NCBI GenBank assembly: GCA_002295885.1
Contig: DBGM01000034.1
Location: 1 to 38,949 of the forward strand
Direction of reading: 5' to 3'
DNA from: Phycisphaerales bacterium UBA854
Lineage (GTDB): Bacteria > Planctomycetota > Phycisphaerae > Phycisphaerales > SM1A02
Length of the DNA: 38,949 nucleotides
Under the pieces are notes generated by a model. It saw nothing but the letters and a program-made list of their open reading frames with translations, was not told the DNA's origin and searched no databases. This document shows, piece after piece, positions 6,948 through 15,923 of this stretch. Position 1 is the stretch's first letter, and each line of letters opens with the position of its first letter. The position numbers were made by a program, and so were the translations under genes.

Positions 6948-8060
6948 ATGACCGCCACCTCAACGAATATCCTGAAGGCCCACGACGTACCCATCCCCGA
7001 TGTGGACGTCCTCAGAGGCTGGCTGCTGGACATGCTTCGGATCCGCGAGTTCGAAGTCCGCTCCATGCAGGCCTACCAGAACAAGCTCGCGGGCGGCTTC
7101 CTGCACGTCTACAACGGTCAGGAGGCCGTTGCAGTGGGCTGCCTCGGCGCCATGCGACCGACGGATCCCGTGATCACCGCCTACCGGGATCACGGCCACG
7201 CACTGGCCCGGGGGCTCGATCCCAAGATCGGCTTCGCCGAACTCTTCGGTCGCATCGACGGATGCGCCAAGGGCAAGGGCGGATCCATGCACTTCTTCGA
7301 CTGCGACAACTACATGTTCGGCGGCCACGGAATCGTCGGTGCGCAGTGCCCGCTGGGTACTGGACTTGCGTTTGCCACCAAGTACATGGACGAGGTCGTC
7401 AATGGCGGGCGGAGCGAATCCGTGACCGCCTGCTTCCTCGGCGATGGGGCACTGAACCAGGGCGCGGTGCACGAGGCCATGAATCTGGCCGCCATCTACG
7501 ACCTGCCGATCGTCTTCTGCGTCGAGAACAACCGCTACGCCATGGGAACCGCGATCGACCGGTGCACCGCCTCCGGCGGCCAGATCACCAATCGTGCGGT
7601 GGCCTTCGGCATGGAGGCCCGCACCATCCGCGGCATGGACGTGATCGAGGTCTACCGGGAGATGAAGGAGATCGTCGACTGGTGCCGGGCCGAATCCAAG
7701 CCCTTCTTCCTCGACATCGACACCTACCGGTTCAAGGGTCACTCGATGTCCGATCCCCGGAAGTACCGGACCAACGAGGAGGAGGCCGAGTTCGAGGCCC
7801 ATGACCCCATCGGCAACCTGTCCCGCTACCTCACGTCCTCGAAGCTGATGACGGAGGAGGAGATCAAGGCCATGTCCAAGTCGGTCCGAAGCGAGATCCG
7901 CGAGGCCCTCGAGTGGGCCAAGAAGTCGCCGGTTCCCGACATGTCCGAGTTGCATCACGACGTGTACGCGGACACCTGGGGGCCGTACACCGGCACATCG
8001 CTGCCTCGGTACATGCTCGAGAAGCGACAGGCGGAAGGGGGATCCGGCGATGGCGCGTGA
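6948..8060 (+). CDS. pdhA: Pyruvate dehydrogenase E1 component, alpha subunit
   Basis: A 370-residue alpha subunit of a heterotetrameric (alpha2beta2) 2-oxoacid dehydrogenase E1. It decarboxylates pyruvate with thiamine diphosphate and passes the acetyl group to lipoyl-E2. The ThDP/Mg motif GDGALNQGAVHEAMNLA begins at residue 165 and ends in CVENN. The GKGGSMHFFD loop and a YRFKGHSMSDPRKYR phosphorylation-loop segment are typical of PdhA. The ATG at 6948 is chosen over an upstream in-frame TTG (6921); the ribosome site is weak (GGAAG). Its 3' end overlaps pdhB by 11 bp, so the two subunits are translationally coupled. Branched-chain E1 is an alternative, but the sequence and partners favour PDH. 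Confidence 0.92.
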   Translation: MTATSTNILKAHDVPIPDVDVLRGWLLDMLRIREFEVRSMQAYQNKLAGGFLHVYNGQEAVAVGCLGAMRPTDPVITAYRDHGHALARGLDPKIGFAELFGRIDGCAKGKGGSMHFFDCDNYMFGGHGIVGAQCPLGTGLAFATKYMDEVVNGGRSESVTACFLGDGALNQGAVHEAMNLAAIYDLPIVFCVENNRYAMGTAIDRCTASGGQITNRAVAFGMEARTIRGMDVIEVYREMKEIVDWCRAESKPFFLDIDTYRFKGHSMSDPRKYRTNEEEAEFEAHDPIGNLSRYLTSSKLMTEEEIKAMSKSVRSEIREALEWAKKSPVPDMSELHHDVYADTWGPYTGTSLPRYMLEKRQAEGGSGDGA

Positions 8061-9033
8061 AATCGAGTTCCGTGAAGCATTGCGTGAGGCCATGAGCGAA
8101 GAGATGCGGGTCGATCCACGCGTCTTCCTCATCGGCGAAGAGGTGGCCGACTACGACGGGGCCTACAAGGTGTCCAAGGGGATGCTCGAGGAGTTCGGCC
8201 CCCGACGGATCATCGATGCTCCCATCTCCGAGAGCGGATTCGCCGGAATGGGCATTGGGGCGACCATGCTCGGCCTGCGTCCGATCATCGAGTTCATGAG
8301 CTGGTCGTTCAGTCTGGTCGCAGCGGATCAGATCCTCAACAACGCCCCGAAGATCCTCTACATGTCCGGCGGTCAGTTGGGATGTCCGATCGTCTTCCGC
8401 GGCAACGACGGTGCGGGTGGACAGCTCGGTTCGACCCACTCCTGGTGCGTCGAATCCCTCTATGCGAACGTTCCCGGTCTCAAGATGGTGATCCCGTCGA
8501 ATCCGTACGACGCGAAGGGACTGATGAAGAGCGCCATCCGCGACGACAACCCGGTGTTCTGCCTGGAGTCGGAACGGCTGCTGTCGATCACGGGCGACGT
8601 TCCCGAGGAGGAATACGTGGTCCCGATCGGCAAGGCGGTCGTCCGTCGGCCCGGCAGCGACTGCACCATCGTGGCATTCGGGCGAACCGTCTACTTCTGC
8701 GATGAAGCCGCCGATGAGCTGGCCAAGGAGGGGATCGACTGCGAGATCCTCGACATGCGTTCGATCCGACCGCTGGATCTCGATGCCATCGTCGAGTCCG
8801 TCCGACGCACCAACTACTGCGTCGTGGTCGATCAGTCTTGGTCCTTCGCCTCCGTGGGGTCCGAGGTCGCGGCCGAGGTCCACAAGGCCTGCTTCGACGA
8901 TCTGGACAACCACGTGCATCGCGTGCACAACGACGACGTTCCCGCACCCTACTCGTACGAACTCGAGCAGGAGATGCTTCCCAACGCCCGCAAGATCTGT
9001 GAAGCGGTCCGCGCTGCCACCTACAACGCCTGA
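8050..9033 (+). CDS. pdhB: Pyruvate dehydrogenase E1 component, beta subunit
   Basis: This 327-residue subunit begins MAREIEFREALREAMSEEM and includes VFLIGEEVADYDGAYKVSKG and DAPISESGFAGMGIGA, characteristic of PdhB. Residues around EFMSWSFSLVAADQILNNAPK belong to the pyrimidine-binding half of the ThDP site. A transketolase C-terminal domain follows (ILDMRSIRPLDLDAIVESV). It pairs with PdhA to form E1. The start ATG lies inside the pdhA 3' end, preceded by GGGGGATCC, and the E2 gene follows after 16 bp. Confidence 0.94.
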   Translation: MAREIEFREALREAMSEEMRVDPRVFLIGEEVADYDGAYKVSKGMLEEFGPRRIIDAPISESGFAGMGIGATMLGLRPIIEFMSWSFSLVAADQILNNAPKILYMSGGQLGCPIVFRGNDGAGGQLGSTHSWCVESLYANVPGLKMVIPSNPYDAKGLMKSAIRDDNPVFCLESERLLSITGDVPEEEYVVPIGKAVVRRPGSDCTIVAFGRTVYFCDEAADELAKEGIDCEILDMRSIRPLDLDAIVESVRRTNYCVVVDQSWSFASVGSEVAAEVHKACFDDLDNHVHRVHNDDVPAPYSYELEQEMLPNARKICEAVRAATYNA

Positions 9034-9049
9034 TCGAGGATGCTGCGAG

Positions 9050-10432
9050 ATGCCTATTGAGATCACCATGCCACGGCTGTCCGACACGATGGAGCAGGGC
9101 ACCATCGTGAAGTGGCACGTCGCACAGGGCGACACGGTCGAATCGGGTGACGTCCTGGCGGACGTCGAGACCGACAAGGCGACCATGGAGATGCAGGCCT
9201 ACGACGACGGCACCATCACCGAGATCAGCGTGTCCGAAGGACAGCCGGTCTCGATCGGAACCGTGGTGGCCACGATGGTCGAGGAAGGCGAGGAGGTCGG
9301 TGAAGTCACCGCGGCGCCCGCCGCTCCGGCCGCCGCTCCGGCCGCCGAGCCCGCTGCTCCGCTCGCCGAGTCCGCTCCGGCCGCTGCGCCCGCTTCACCT
9401 CCCCCCGCATCCGAGCCGCCAGCCCGGGCCGTGCCCGCCGCGCGGACCCGTTCTGGGCAGGTGCGGATCTCGCCGGTGGCCCGTCGTCTGGCCGAGGAGC
9501 ACGGTGTGGACGTGGCCAGTCTGCAGGGCTCCGGTCCGATGGGCAGGATCGTCAAGCGTGATGTGCTGGCTGCGGTCGGTTCCGTCCGCGAAACGGCTGC
9601 GTCCGTGCCCCCGTCCGCTGCACCGGTACCCGCTCCGGCTCCCGTGTCTGCACCGGTGGTGCCCGCCACGCCCGTGTCTCCGTCGGGGTCGGCGGACGCC
9701 GGCGAGCTCGCGGTGTCCGGCGGCTTCGGTCTCCAGTCCCGCAGCGAACCGCTGTCCAACATGCGTCAGGTGATCGCCAGCCGGCTGGTGGAGTCCAAGC
9801 AGACCGTGCCGCACTATCAGGTGAGCATGGTTTTCGACATGGATCCCATGGTCGAGATGCGCAGCACCCTGAACGAGCAACTCAAGCCGCACGGGGTCAA
9901 GCTCACATTCAACGATCTCGTGCTCCGCTGCTGTGCGCTGGCCATGTACACCAACCCGCTGATGAACGCATCGTGGGGCGGTGACCACATCGAGTACCAC
10001 GGGGATGTCAACGTCGGCGTCGCCGTGTCGCTTCCCCCGGAACGCGGGGGCGGACTCGTCGTGGCCACGATCCGAAACGCGGATCGCAAGAGCCTGCGCG
10101 CCATCTCCGAGGAGACCCATTTCCTCGTGGACAAGGCCCGCACCAAGGGATTGACCGTCGACGAAATGGGCGACGCCACCTTCACCATCTCGAATCTCGG
10201 GATGTACGGCGTCGACAATTTCACCGCCATCATCAATCCGCCCAACAGTGCGATCCTCGCCCTGGGAGCCATCCAGCAGAAGCCGGTGGTCCGGGACGGA
10301 CAGGTCGTGGTCGGCCACGAGATGTCGGTGACCCTGAGCAACGATCACCGCGTGGTGGATGGCGCCACCGCCGCGGAGTATCTGGTCACGCTCAAGAACC
10401 TCATCGAGAACCCGGGAATGGCCCTGGTCTGA
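9050..10432 (+). CDS. pdhC: Dihydrolipoamide acetyltransferase (E2 of pyruvate dehydrogenase)
   Basis: A 460-residue E2 in classic order. A single lipoyl domain spans about residues 1-78, with the lipoylated lysine at K43 in ETDKATMEM. An Ala/Pro-rich hinge follows. The peripheral subunit-binding domain is near 137-175 (RISPVARRLAEEHGVDVASL). A second Pro/Ala/Val linker leads to the catalytic core from about residue 225, ending DHRVVDGATAAEYL with the active-site His and Asp. It transfers acetyl groups to CoA. The frame is open upstream through pdhB, but the ATG at 9050 gives the exact lipoyl-domain start. The two low-complexity linkers are normal flexible arms. No E3 gene follows. Confidence 0.94.
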   Translation: MPIEITMPRLSDTMEQGTIVKWHVAQGDTVESGDVLADVETDKATMEMQAYDDGTITEISVSEGQPVSIGTVVATMVEEGEEVGEVTAAPAAPAAAPAAEPAAPLAESAPAAAPASPPPASEPPARAVPAARTRSGQVRISPVARRLAEEHGVDVASLQGSGPMGRIVKRDVLAAVGSVRETAASVPPSAAPVPAPAPVSAPVVPATPVSPSGSADAGELAVSGGFGLQSRSEPLSNMRQVIASRLVESKQTVPHYQVSMVFDMDPMVEMRSTLNEQLKPHGVKLTFNDLVLRCCALAMYTNPLMNASWGGDHIEYHGDVNVGVAVSLPPERGGGLVVATIRNADRKSLRAISEETHFLVDKARTKGLTVDEMGDATFTISNLGMYGVDNFTAIINPPNSAILALGAIQQKPVVRDGQVVVGHEMSVTLSNDHRVVDGATAAEYLVTLKNLIENPGMALV

Positions 10433-10452
10433 TCGTTCCACTCCCCACCTGA

Positions 10453-12282
10453 TCAGCGTCCGGAGAGCTGTCGAACCGTCATCATGAAGGTCCGACTCAT
10501 GTTCCGGTGCATCAGGATCGCAATGGTCGTCCATCCGGCGGCGCAGACCAGAGCACCCAGGAGCACCGCGGCGGTCTCGCCGAACTGGTCCTTCGACGTG
10601 AGTTCCATCCAGACCGTCGGTTCGAGCGCGTAGTGCAGGATGCTGAAGGGGCTGATGCTCGCGATCATCGGTCCGATGATGCCGAACCGCATGAAGAGCC
10701 CCGACACGCAGCCGCTGAGGACCGCGGTGATGACGCCGACGATGATAACCGCGGCGAACACGGAGCCGATGGTGCCCCGACTCCGAATGGACCACAACAG
10801 TCCCACCATGACGCAGAACCCGATGAAGGGCACGAACATGATGCTGAACGCGACGACCCCGGACCACGGGAGCAGGGGAATCATGGTCTCCTCTCCTGCG
10901 CTGGTGGTGAAGGAGGAGGTGACGGCGGTACCGAATCCGTCGGCTCCCACGTAGGCGACGGCGAGCAGAAGGGAGAGGATGGGGGCCAGCATCATCGGCA
11001 GCAGGTACCGGACAAGCCCCCGACGCTTGCCCGCGAGGTAGGGGGCGGGCTGGATCGGCGTCGTGAGGATGAGGTCGAGGGTCCCGTCCTCGCGTTCCCG
11101 GCTGACCGTCGTCGCGCTGAGATTCACGGCGGTCAGCATCACGATGCAGATCTGGGCGAAGGCCAGGAAGCCGATCGCGGTGCGGAGGGAGGAAATGTCC
11201 ATGCCGCCGTCGTGGTGCACCCACAGCAGCGTCGTCATGCCCAGCAGGGAGACCGCGAGAAAGGCCCATCGGCCGATCAGACCGGCGAGATTGCCCGCGT
11301 CCCGATGCAGTTCACGCCAGGCGATGGCGTTGTTGCCCACGGGACGAGGAGGGCGTTCGGAACTGGTGCTGGACCTCCGCGGCAGGATCGACCGGAGGAT
11401 CGAATCCCGTTGCCCGTTGCGGGCGAAGATCCGTACGCAGAGGGTCGAGAGGAGGATCAGGCCGGCGCTGGCCAGCATGCACAGCCAGCAGAAGGTCGCC
11501 ACCGGTCGGGCCAGCCAGAGTCTCGTGAGCCACCCGAACTCCTCGCCGGATCTCGGGACGTAGGAGTTGGATGCCAGCAGGACCTCCAGGGCCAGGAACG
11601 GATTCAGCGGCGTCATGATCGTGGTCCACTGCGCTCCGTCGCCACCGGGAATTGAGCTTCGCAGCAGCTGATCCAGGGCATAGGTGGCGAAGAGGAAGAT
11701 CACCACGCCGGCGTAGAAGACGAAGACGGCCCGACGTCCGCCGCTTCGCGTGACACTCAGGGTGACGGCGATGCTGGCCACCGCCACGGCCGTGGAGGCC
11801 GAGATCAGGAACGAGCCGACGATCGAATCTCCGGGGACCCCGCCGAAGAACCTCAGCACCATGAAAAGCGGAAGGCTGGCGATCAGAAGCGTCAGGATGA
11901 AGAAGAGCCGGCCGAAGAGGTTTCCCAGGACGATCTGGAGCGAGTTCAAGGGGGTCGACAGGAGGATCTCCCACGTACGCGGGTTCGCTTCGTGGGCGAT
12001 CGCGCCGGCCATGAAAATGGGGGTCAGCAGACACACCAGCAGGACCTGCAGCAGGCTGACGAAGGCGAAGATCATCGAGCCCGTCGTGGCCAGCGATCGA
12101 AGCGACGTCGCGGCGGTGCTGAAGTTGGCCAGCAGCATCAGCAGCATGACCAGAATGAGGGTTCCCAGGAATCCGGCCCGAATCCACTGCTGGCGTGTCC
12201 GGGTGGAGCCGCCTTTGACGATCCGCAGGCAGATCGGGTTGCTCGGCAGCAGTCGCAGGAGCCAGTTGAGGAGGGCGGGCAT
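10453..12282 (-). CDS. ABC-2 type permease with two fused halves
   Basis: A membrane protein of about 609 residues with roughly twelve hydrophobic segments. Two related halves are visible. Each has the cytoplasmic coupling motif of ABC-2 permeases: AHEANPRTWEILLSTPL (about residue 95) in the first half and SREREDGTLDLILTTPIQPA (about 385) in the second. Family members export drugs, polysaccharides or lipids, or assist envelope and motility functions; the cargo is unknown. No ATP-binding subunit is adjacent, so the partner must be elsewhere. The frame is open another 74 codons upstream, but I chose the ATG at 12282, where hydrophobic ABC-like sequence begins; no strong ribosome site supports either start. 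It converges on pdhC, 20 bp away. Confidence 0.75.
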   Translation of the reverse strand: MPALLNWLLRLLPSNPICLRIVKGGSTRTRQQWIRAGFLGTLILVMLLMLLANFSTAATSLRSLATTGSMIFAFVSLLQVLLVCLLTPIFMAGAIAHEANPRTWEILLSTPLNSLQIVLGNLFGRLFFILTLLIASLPLFMVLRFFGGVPGDSIVGSFLISASTAVAVASIAVTLSVTRSGGRRAVFVFYAGVVIFLFATYALDQLLRSSIPGGDGAQWTTIMTPLNPFLALEVLLASNSYVPRSGEEFGWLTRLWLARPVATFCWLCMLASAGLILLSTLCVRIFARNGQRDSILRSILPRRSSTSSERPPRPVGNNAIAWRELHRDAGNLAGLIGRWAFLAVSLLGMTTLLWVHHDGGMDISSLRTAIGFLAFAQICIVMLTAVNLSATTVSREREDGTLDLILTTPIQPAPYLAGKRRGLVRYLLPMMLAPILSLLLAVAYVGADGFGTAVTSSFTTSAGEETMIPLLPWSGVVAFSIMFVPFIGFCVMVGLLWSIRSRGTIGSVFAAVIIVGVITAVLSGCVSGLFMRFGIIGPMIASISPFSILHYALEPTVWMELTSKDQFGETAAVLLGALVCAAGWTTIAILMHRNMSRTFMMTVRQLSGR

Positions 12283-12836
12283 GACGGGAAGGTCTCCGAG
12301 GGGGGCGCACCATGGTCGCAGATTCCATCGGCTTCGGGTCCCCGGACACTCAAATGACGATTTCGGCCCCGATTTGTCCGCATCCGGCACTGCACCCTTG
12401 CGGTGGACGCTCCGGATTCGAATAATGGAATCTTCCCCGGAGGTACAGGGGTCGGCACGTATCCGGCTTCCCCTCCGGTTTTCCCGGTCAGCCCATGACG
12501 ACACGGGCTCGACTGTTTCACCGGTTCCGGCCGGCGACCCGGGGATTTTCTCCTCGGCGGATCACTCCGCCCGTGGTCGATAGATTGAAGTCGAAAGTAC
12601 TGCGAATCATGCAGAATGCGAATCAGGTCCGTTTCTCATCGAACGCCGCTGTCATCAGCCGGCGGTACCTCTGAAGGATTTTTCATCCCGTCGACGCTCC
12701 CGTGGGGAGTGCGAACCGGAACCTCCATCTCCTGACGCGTTCAATTCGCCGGACATTCGTGTCGTCATGAGGTCGTGCGTCGCACGGCCTGGTCCCCGCA
12801 CCGTTGGCCAAAGCCCGAAAGGGCCATGGTGACGTC
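12283..12836. other. Intergenic region upstream of rny (554 bp)
   Basis: It lies between the divergent ABC permease and rny genes. Open frames cross it on both strands but look like extensions or shadows of neighbours. I see no tRNA, strong terminator or clear promoter. The unusual length leaves room for an unrecognised RNA or regulatory sites. Confidence 0.45.
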
Positions 12837-14420
12837 ATGTTCGTACTTGCGGAATTCTCACTTACAGCGACCATCGGAATCGGTGTGGCGGCCTTCCTCG
12901 TCGGCGGCATCGGCGGGGTGGTTCTGATCCGGATGATGACCGGCGGAACGATTCGGGCGGCCCGACGCGACGCCGAGAATCTTCGCCAGAAGGCGTCCGC
13001 AGAAGCGGAGGCCGCGCAGCGCAAGAGCGAGCTCGAGGCGGAGCGGACCCTTGCGGAGCGCCGTGAGGAACTCGAAGGCGAACTGTCGGAGGCCCGCAAC
13101 GAACTCAAGAAGGATCAGGGGAGGCTGCAGAACCGGGAGGACAGCCTCGACCGGAAGATGGAGCAGTTGACCACTCGCGAGTCGAAGCTGGACGGCCGCG
13201 ACGTTCGGATCACGGAGCGTGAGGAGGCACTGCAGGGGCTGGAATCGGAACTGGAGCGTCTTGGCGACGAGGCGCGGCGGCGACTGGGGGAGATCGGTCG
13301 ACTGTCGGAGCAGGAAGCCAGGGACCAGCTCATCGAGGAGGTCCGCAGCAGCAGCGAGCACGAAGCAGCCGGCATTCGACGCGAAATCATCGAGCAGGCC
13401 GAGGCGGGGGCCCGCAACCGGAGTCGCGAGATCACCCTCATGGCCATCCAGCGGTTCGCGGCCGAGCATGTCGCCGACAGCACCGTCCGATCCGTCAAGA
13501 TCCCGTCCGACGATCTCAAGGGTCGGATCATCGGGCGGGAGGGACGCAACATCCGTGCGCTCGAACGGGCGACCGGGGCCGACATCCTCGTGGACGACAC
13601 GCCCGGCGTCATCGCCGTCTCGTGCTTCGACCCGATTCGCCGCGCGATCGCGGGGGAATCGCTGCAGCGACTGGTGGCCGACGGTCGCGTGCACCCGACA
13701 CGGATCGAGGAGGTCGTCGAATCGGTTCGCAGCGACATGCAGGACCGGATCCGCAAGCAGGGTGACGATGCCGTGGTGGAGGCCGGCATCCGAGGACTGA
13801 ATCCGAAGGTCGTCGAGGCCATGGGGAAGCTTTCGTTCCGCACCAGCTACGGCCAGAACGTCCTGCGGCATTCCATCGAGGTGGCCTACCTGAGCCAGAT
13901 CATCGCGGACCAGTTGGGGCTCGATGGTGAACTGGCCCGCCGCTGCGGTTTCCTGCACGACATCGGCAAGGCGATGGATCATGAGATGGAGGGTGGGCAT
14001 CCCGCGATCGGAATGGAGTTCTGCACCCGGCACGGGGAGAAGGCGGAGGCCGTGCTCAATGCCATCGGCGGGCACCATGGAGACATCCCGGCGACCACGC
14101 CGTACACCCCGATCGTCATGGCCGCCGACGCCGTCTCCGGTGCCCGGCCCGGGGCCCGTCGCGAATCGATGGAGATGTACGTCAAGCGGCTCGAGCAGCT
14201 CGAGGGACTGGCCACCGAGATTCCCGAGGTCACGGAGGCCCACGCCATCCAGGCCGGTCGCGAGGTCCGGGTCATCGTCGATGCCGCCAGGGCCGACGAC
14301 GACAGTGCGTTCCTGATCGCCGAGAAGATCGCCAAGCGGGTCGAGGAGGAGATGACGTTCCCCGGCGAGATCAAGGTGACGGTCCTGCGCGAGACCCGTG
14401 CCGAAGCCACGGCACGCTGA
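12837..14420 (+). CDS. rny: Ribonuclease Y
   Basis: A 527-residue membrane-anchored endoribonuclease that starts mRNA decay. The order is typical: an N-terminal membrane helix (about residues 5-27), a long Arg/Glu-rich coiled coil (about 30-195), and a KH RNA-binding domain from about 215 with GRIIGREGRNIRALE. The HD phosphohydrolase domain follows, with HSIEVAYLSQ and the catalytic GFLHDIGKAMDHE near residue 370. Length and C-terminus match the family. An in-frame TTG at 12804 would add 11 residues; the ATG at 12837 puts the membrane anchor in the usual place, but neither has a clear Shine-Dalgarno. efp follows 65 bp downstream. Confidence 0.95.
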   Translation: MFVLAEFSLTATIGIGVAAFLVGGIGGVVLIRMMTGGTIRAARRDAENLRQKASAEAEAAQRKSELEAERTLAERREELEGELSEARNELKKDQGRLQNREDSLDRKMEQLTTRESKLDGRDVRITEREEALQGLESELERLGDEARRRLGEIGRLSEQEARDQLIEEVRSSSEHEAAGIRREIIEQAEAGARNRSREITLMAIQRFAAEHVADSTVRSVKIPSDDLKGRIIGREGRNIRALERATGADILVDDTPGVIAVSCFDPIRRAIAGESLQRLVADGRVHPTRIEEVVESVRSDMQDRIRKQGDDAVVEAGIRGLNPKVVEAMGKLSFRTSYGQNVLRHSIEVAYLSQIIADQLGLDGELARRCGFLHDIGKAMDHEMEGGHPAIGMEFCTRHGEKAEAVLNAIGGHHGDIPATTPYTPIVMAADAVSGARPGARRESMEMYVKRLEQLEGLATEIPEVTEAHAIQAGREVRVIVDAARADDDSAFLIAEKIAKRVEEEMTFPGEIKVTVLRETRAEATAR

Positions 14421-14485
14421 CCGCCGCCCCGTGGTACCCTGTCCCCCCGGACGGTTTCGGCCGGTTCACATCAGGAGCGAATCTC

Positions 14486-15061
14486 ATGCCCATCAAGGCG
14501 ACGGACATCAAGCGTGGTCAGGCCCTCCTCTGGGAAGGCCAGTTGCAGGTCGTGCTCGGCACTGAATTCGTGAAGCCGGGCAAGGGGCCCGCCTACGTCC
14601 AGGCCAAGATGAAGAACATCGAGACGGGCACCATCAAGGTCAATCGTCTCAACTCCTCTGACAAGGTGGACGACGTCACCATTGACCGTCGCACCATGCA
14701 GTACCTCTACGACTCCAGTGGCCAGGGCAAGGGGCCGTTCGTCTTCATGGACACCGAGACCTTCGACCAGGTCGAGATCGACGGTGACGTGATCCCGGTC
14801 GAGCAGAGTCAGTGGATGAAGGAGAATGTCGAGGTGGTGGTGATGATGTACGAGGCGAAGGCTCTCGGCATCGAGCTGCCCCCGGTGGTGGAACTCGAGA
14901 TCACCGAGACGACTCCGCAGCCCAAGGGCGCGACGGCGACCAACCAGCTCAAGGAGGCCGCCGTCGAGACGGGGGCCCGCGTCCGGGTGCCGCCGTTCAT
15001 CGAGGTCGGGCAGGTCGTCCGGATCAGCCCCGAGACCGGCGAGTACATGAGCAAGGCCTGA
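14486..15061 (+). CDS. efp: Elongation factor P
   Basis: This 191-residue protein has the three-beta-barrel EF-P layout. The N-terminal KOW-like domain carries EFVKPGKGPAYVQAK, whose K33 aligns with the modified lysine K34 of E. coli EF-P. The second and third OB domains include ELPPVVELEITETTPQ and the C-terminal signature VRISPETGEYMSKA. EF-P relieves ribosome stalling at polyproline, relevant here because the E2 linkers and the LysM protein are Pro-rich. AGGAG lies nine bases before the ATG. The modification enzymes are not in this window. It ends 3 bp from the convergent rsmA stop. Confidence 0.96.
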   Translation: MPIKATDIKRGQALLWEGQLQVVLGTEFVKPGKGPAYVQAKMKNIETGTIKVNRLNSSDKVDDVTIDRRTMQYLYDSSGQGKGPFVFMDTETFDQVEIDGDVIPVEQSQWMKENVEVVVMMYEAKALGIELPPVVELEITETTPQPKGATATNQLKEAAVETGARVRVPPFIEVGQVVRISPETGEYMSKA

Positions 15062-15064
15062 GCC

Positions 15065-15871
15065 TCAGGTTCCGCAGCGGGCGAAGAGTCGCAGCAGCTG
15101 TTCGTTGTCCAGGGTCTCCGGGCGGGCGGTGGTCTCGATCCCGTCGGGCAGATCGACGTCACGTCCAAGGATCCGGCCAAGCTGCTTGCGCCGGGAGGCG
15201 AAGAGCATCGTGATGAACCGGGCAAAGCCGTCGGGGTCGACGTCATCCCTGCGATCGGGGCGTATCGAGACCATCGAACTGACGATCTTGGGCTGGGGCC
15301 AGAAGCAGGACGCGGGGACATCGCCGATTCGCTCCACCGAACCGAAGGTCGACGCGAGGATCCCGAGGGGTCCCCGGGCCCTGGTCCCTTCCGGTGCGGT
15401 CAGTCGTTCCGCGACCTCACGCTGGATGGTCACGAACTGGCCGAGGCAGTTGGGGTGTCGCAGCAGGAGCTCGATCATGAGTGGACTGGCGATCTGGTAG
15501 GGGAGGTTCGCCACGAGGGTGAACGGTTCCTCGCCGAGTGCCGTCTGCAGTTCGGGGGCCAGTCGTCGGCCGCGACCGAGGCAGTCTCCCCGCACGAGCG
15601 TGATCCGGTCTCCGAGGCGTTCCTCGACCAGGTCGGCGAGGCCCGGATCGATCTCACTGGCGACGACCCCGGCGCCGGCTTCGACGAGGGTTTCGGTCAG
15701 CGTCCCGGTGCCGGGCCCGACTTCGAGCACCCGGTCTCCGGCCCGGATGCCGGACGCATCGACCAGCCGCTTCAGCTGGTTGTGATCATGCAGGAAGTTC
15801 TGTCCGAATCGCCGCCGTGGCGCCAGGCCGCGTTCGGTCAGCAGGGTTCGAATCTCGGTCAATGACTGCAT
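15065..15871 (-). CDS. rsmA: 16S rRNA (adenine1518/1519-N6)-dimethyltransferase
   Basis: A 268-residue KsgA/RsmA. The N-terminus LTERGLAPRRRFGQNFLHD is diagnostic, followed by the SAM-binding VLEVGPGTGTLTETL. The catalytic motif is NLPYQIASPL, and the C-terminal helical domain includes SCFWPQPKIVSSMV. It dimethylates two adenines in helix 45 of 16S rRNA late in 30S assembly. It is the last gene of the ribH-nusB-ftsY-lptD-rsmA run, 52 bp after lptD, an association that also occurs between lptD and ksgA in other bacteria. Confidence 0.96.
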   Translation of the reverse strand: MQSLTEIRTLLTERGLAPRRRFGQNFLHDHNQLKRLVDASGIRAGDRVLEVGPGTGTLTETLVEAGAGVVASEIDPGLADLVEERLGDRITLVRGDCLGRGRRLAPELQTALGEEPFTLVANLPYQIASPLMIELLLRHPNCLGQFVTIQREVAERLTAPEGTRARGPLGILASTFGSVERIGDVPASCFWPQPKIVSSMVSIRPDRRDDVDPDGFARFITMLFASRRKQLGRILGRDVDLPDGIETTARPETLDNEQLLRLFARCGT

Positions 15872-15923
15872 GCGATCATTTCCGGTCGTCGGCAGGAGCG
15901 GGCGAACGGTCCGGTTCCGCCGA

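Noticed and set aside
8702..9049. N-terminal extension of the PDH E2 through pdhB
   Set aside because: The lipoyl domain begins exactly at the ATG at 9050; the upstream part is a pdhB shadow.
10433..10452. Terminator between pdhC and the ABC permease
   Set aside because: Only a 6-bp CTGATC/GATCAG pairing with a long loop and no T run; too weak to call.
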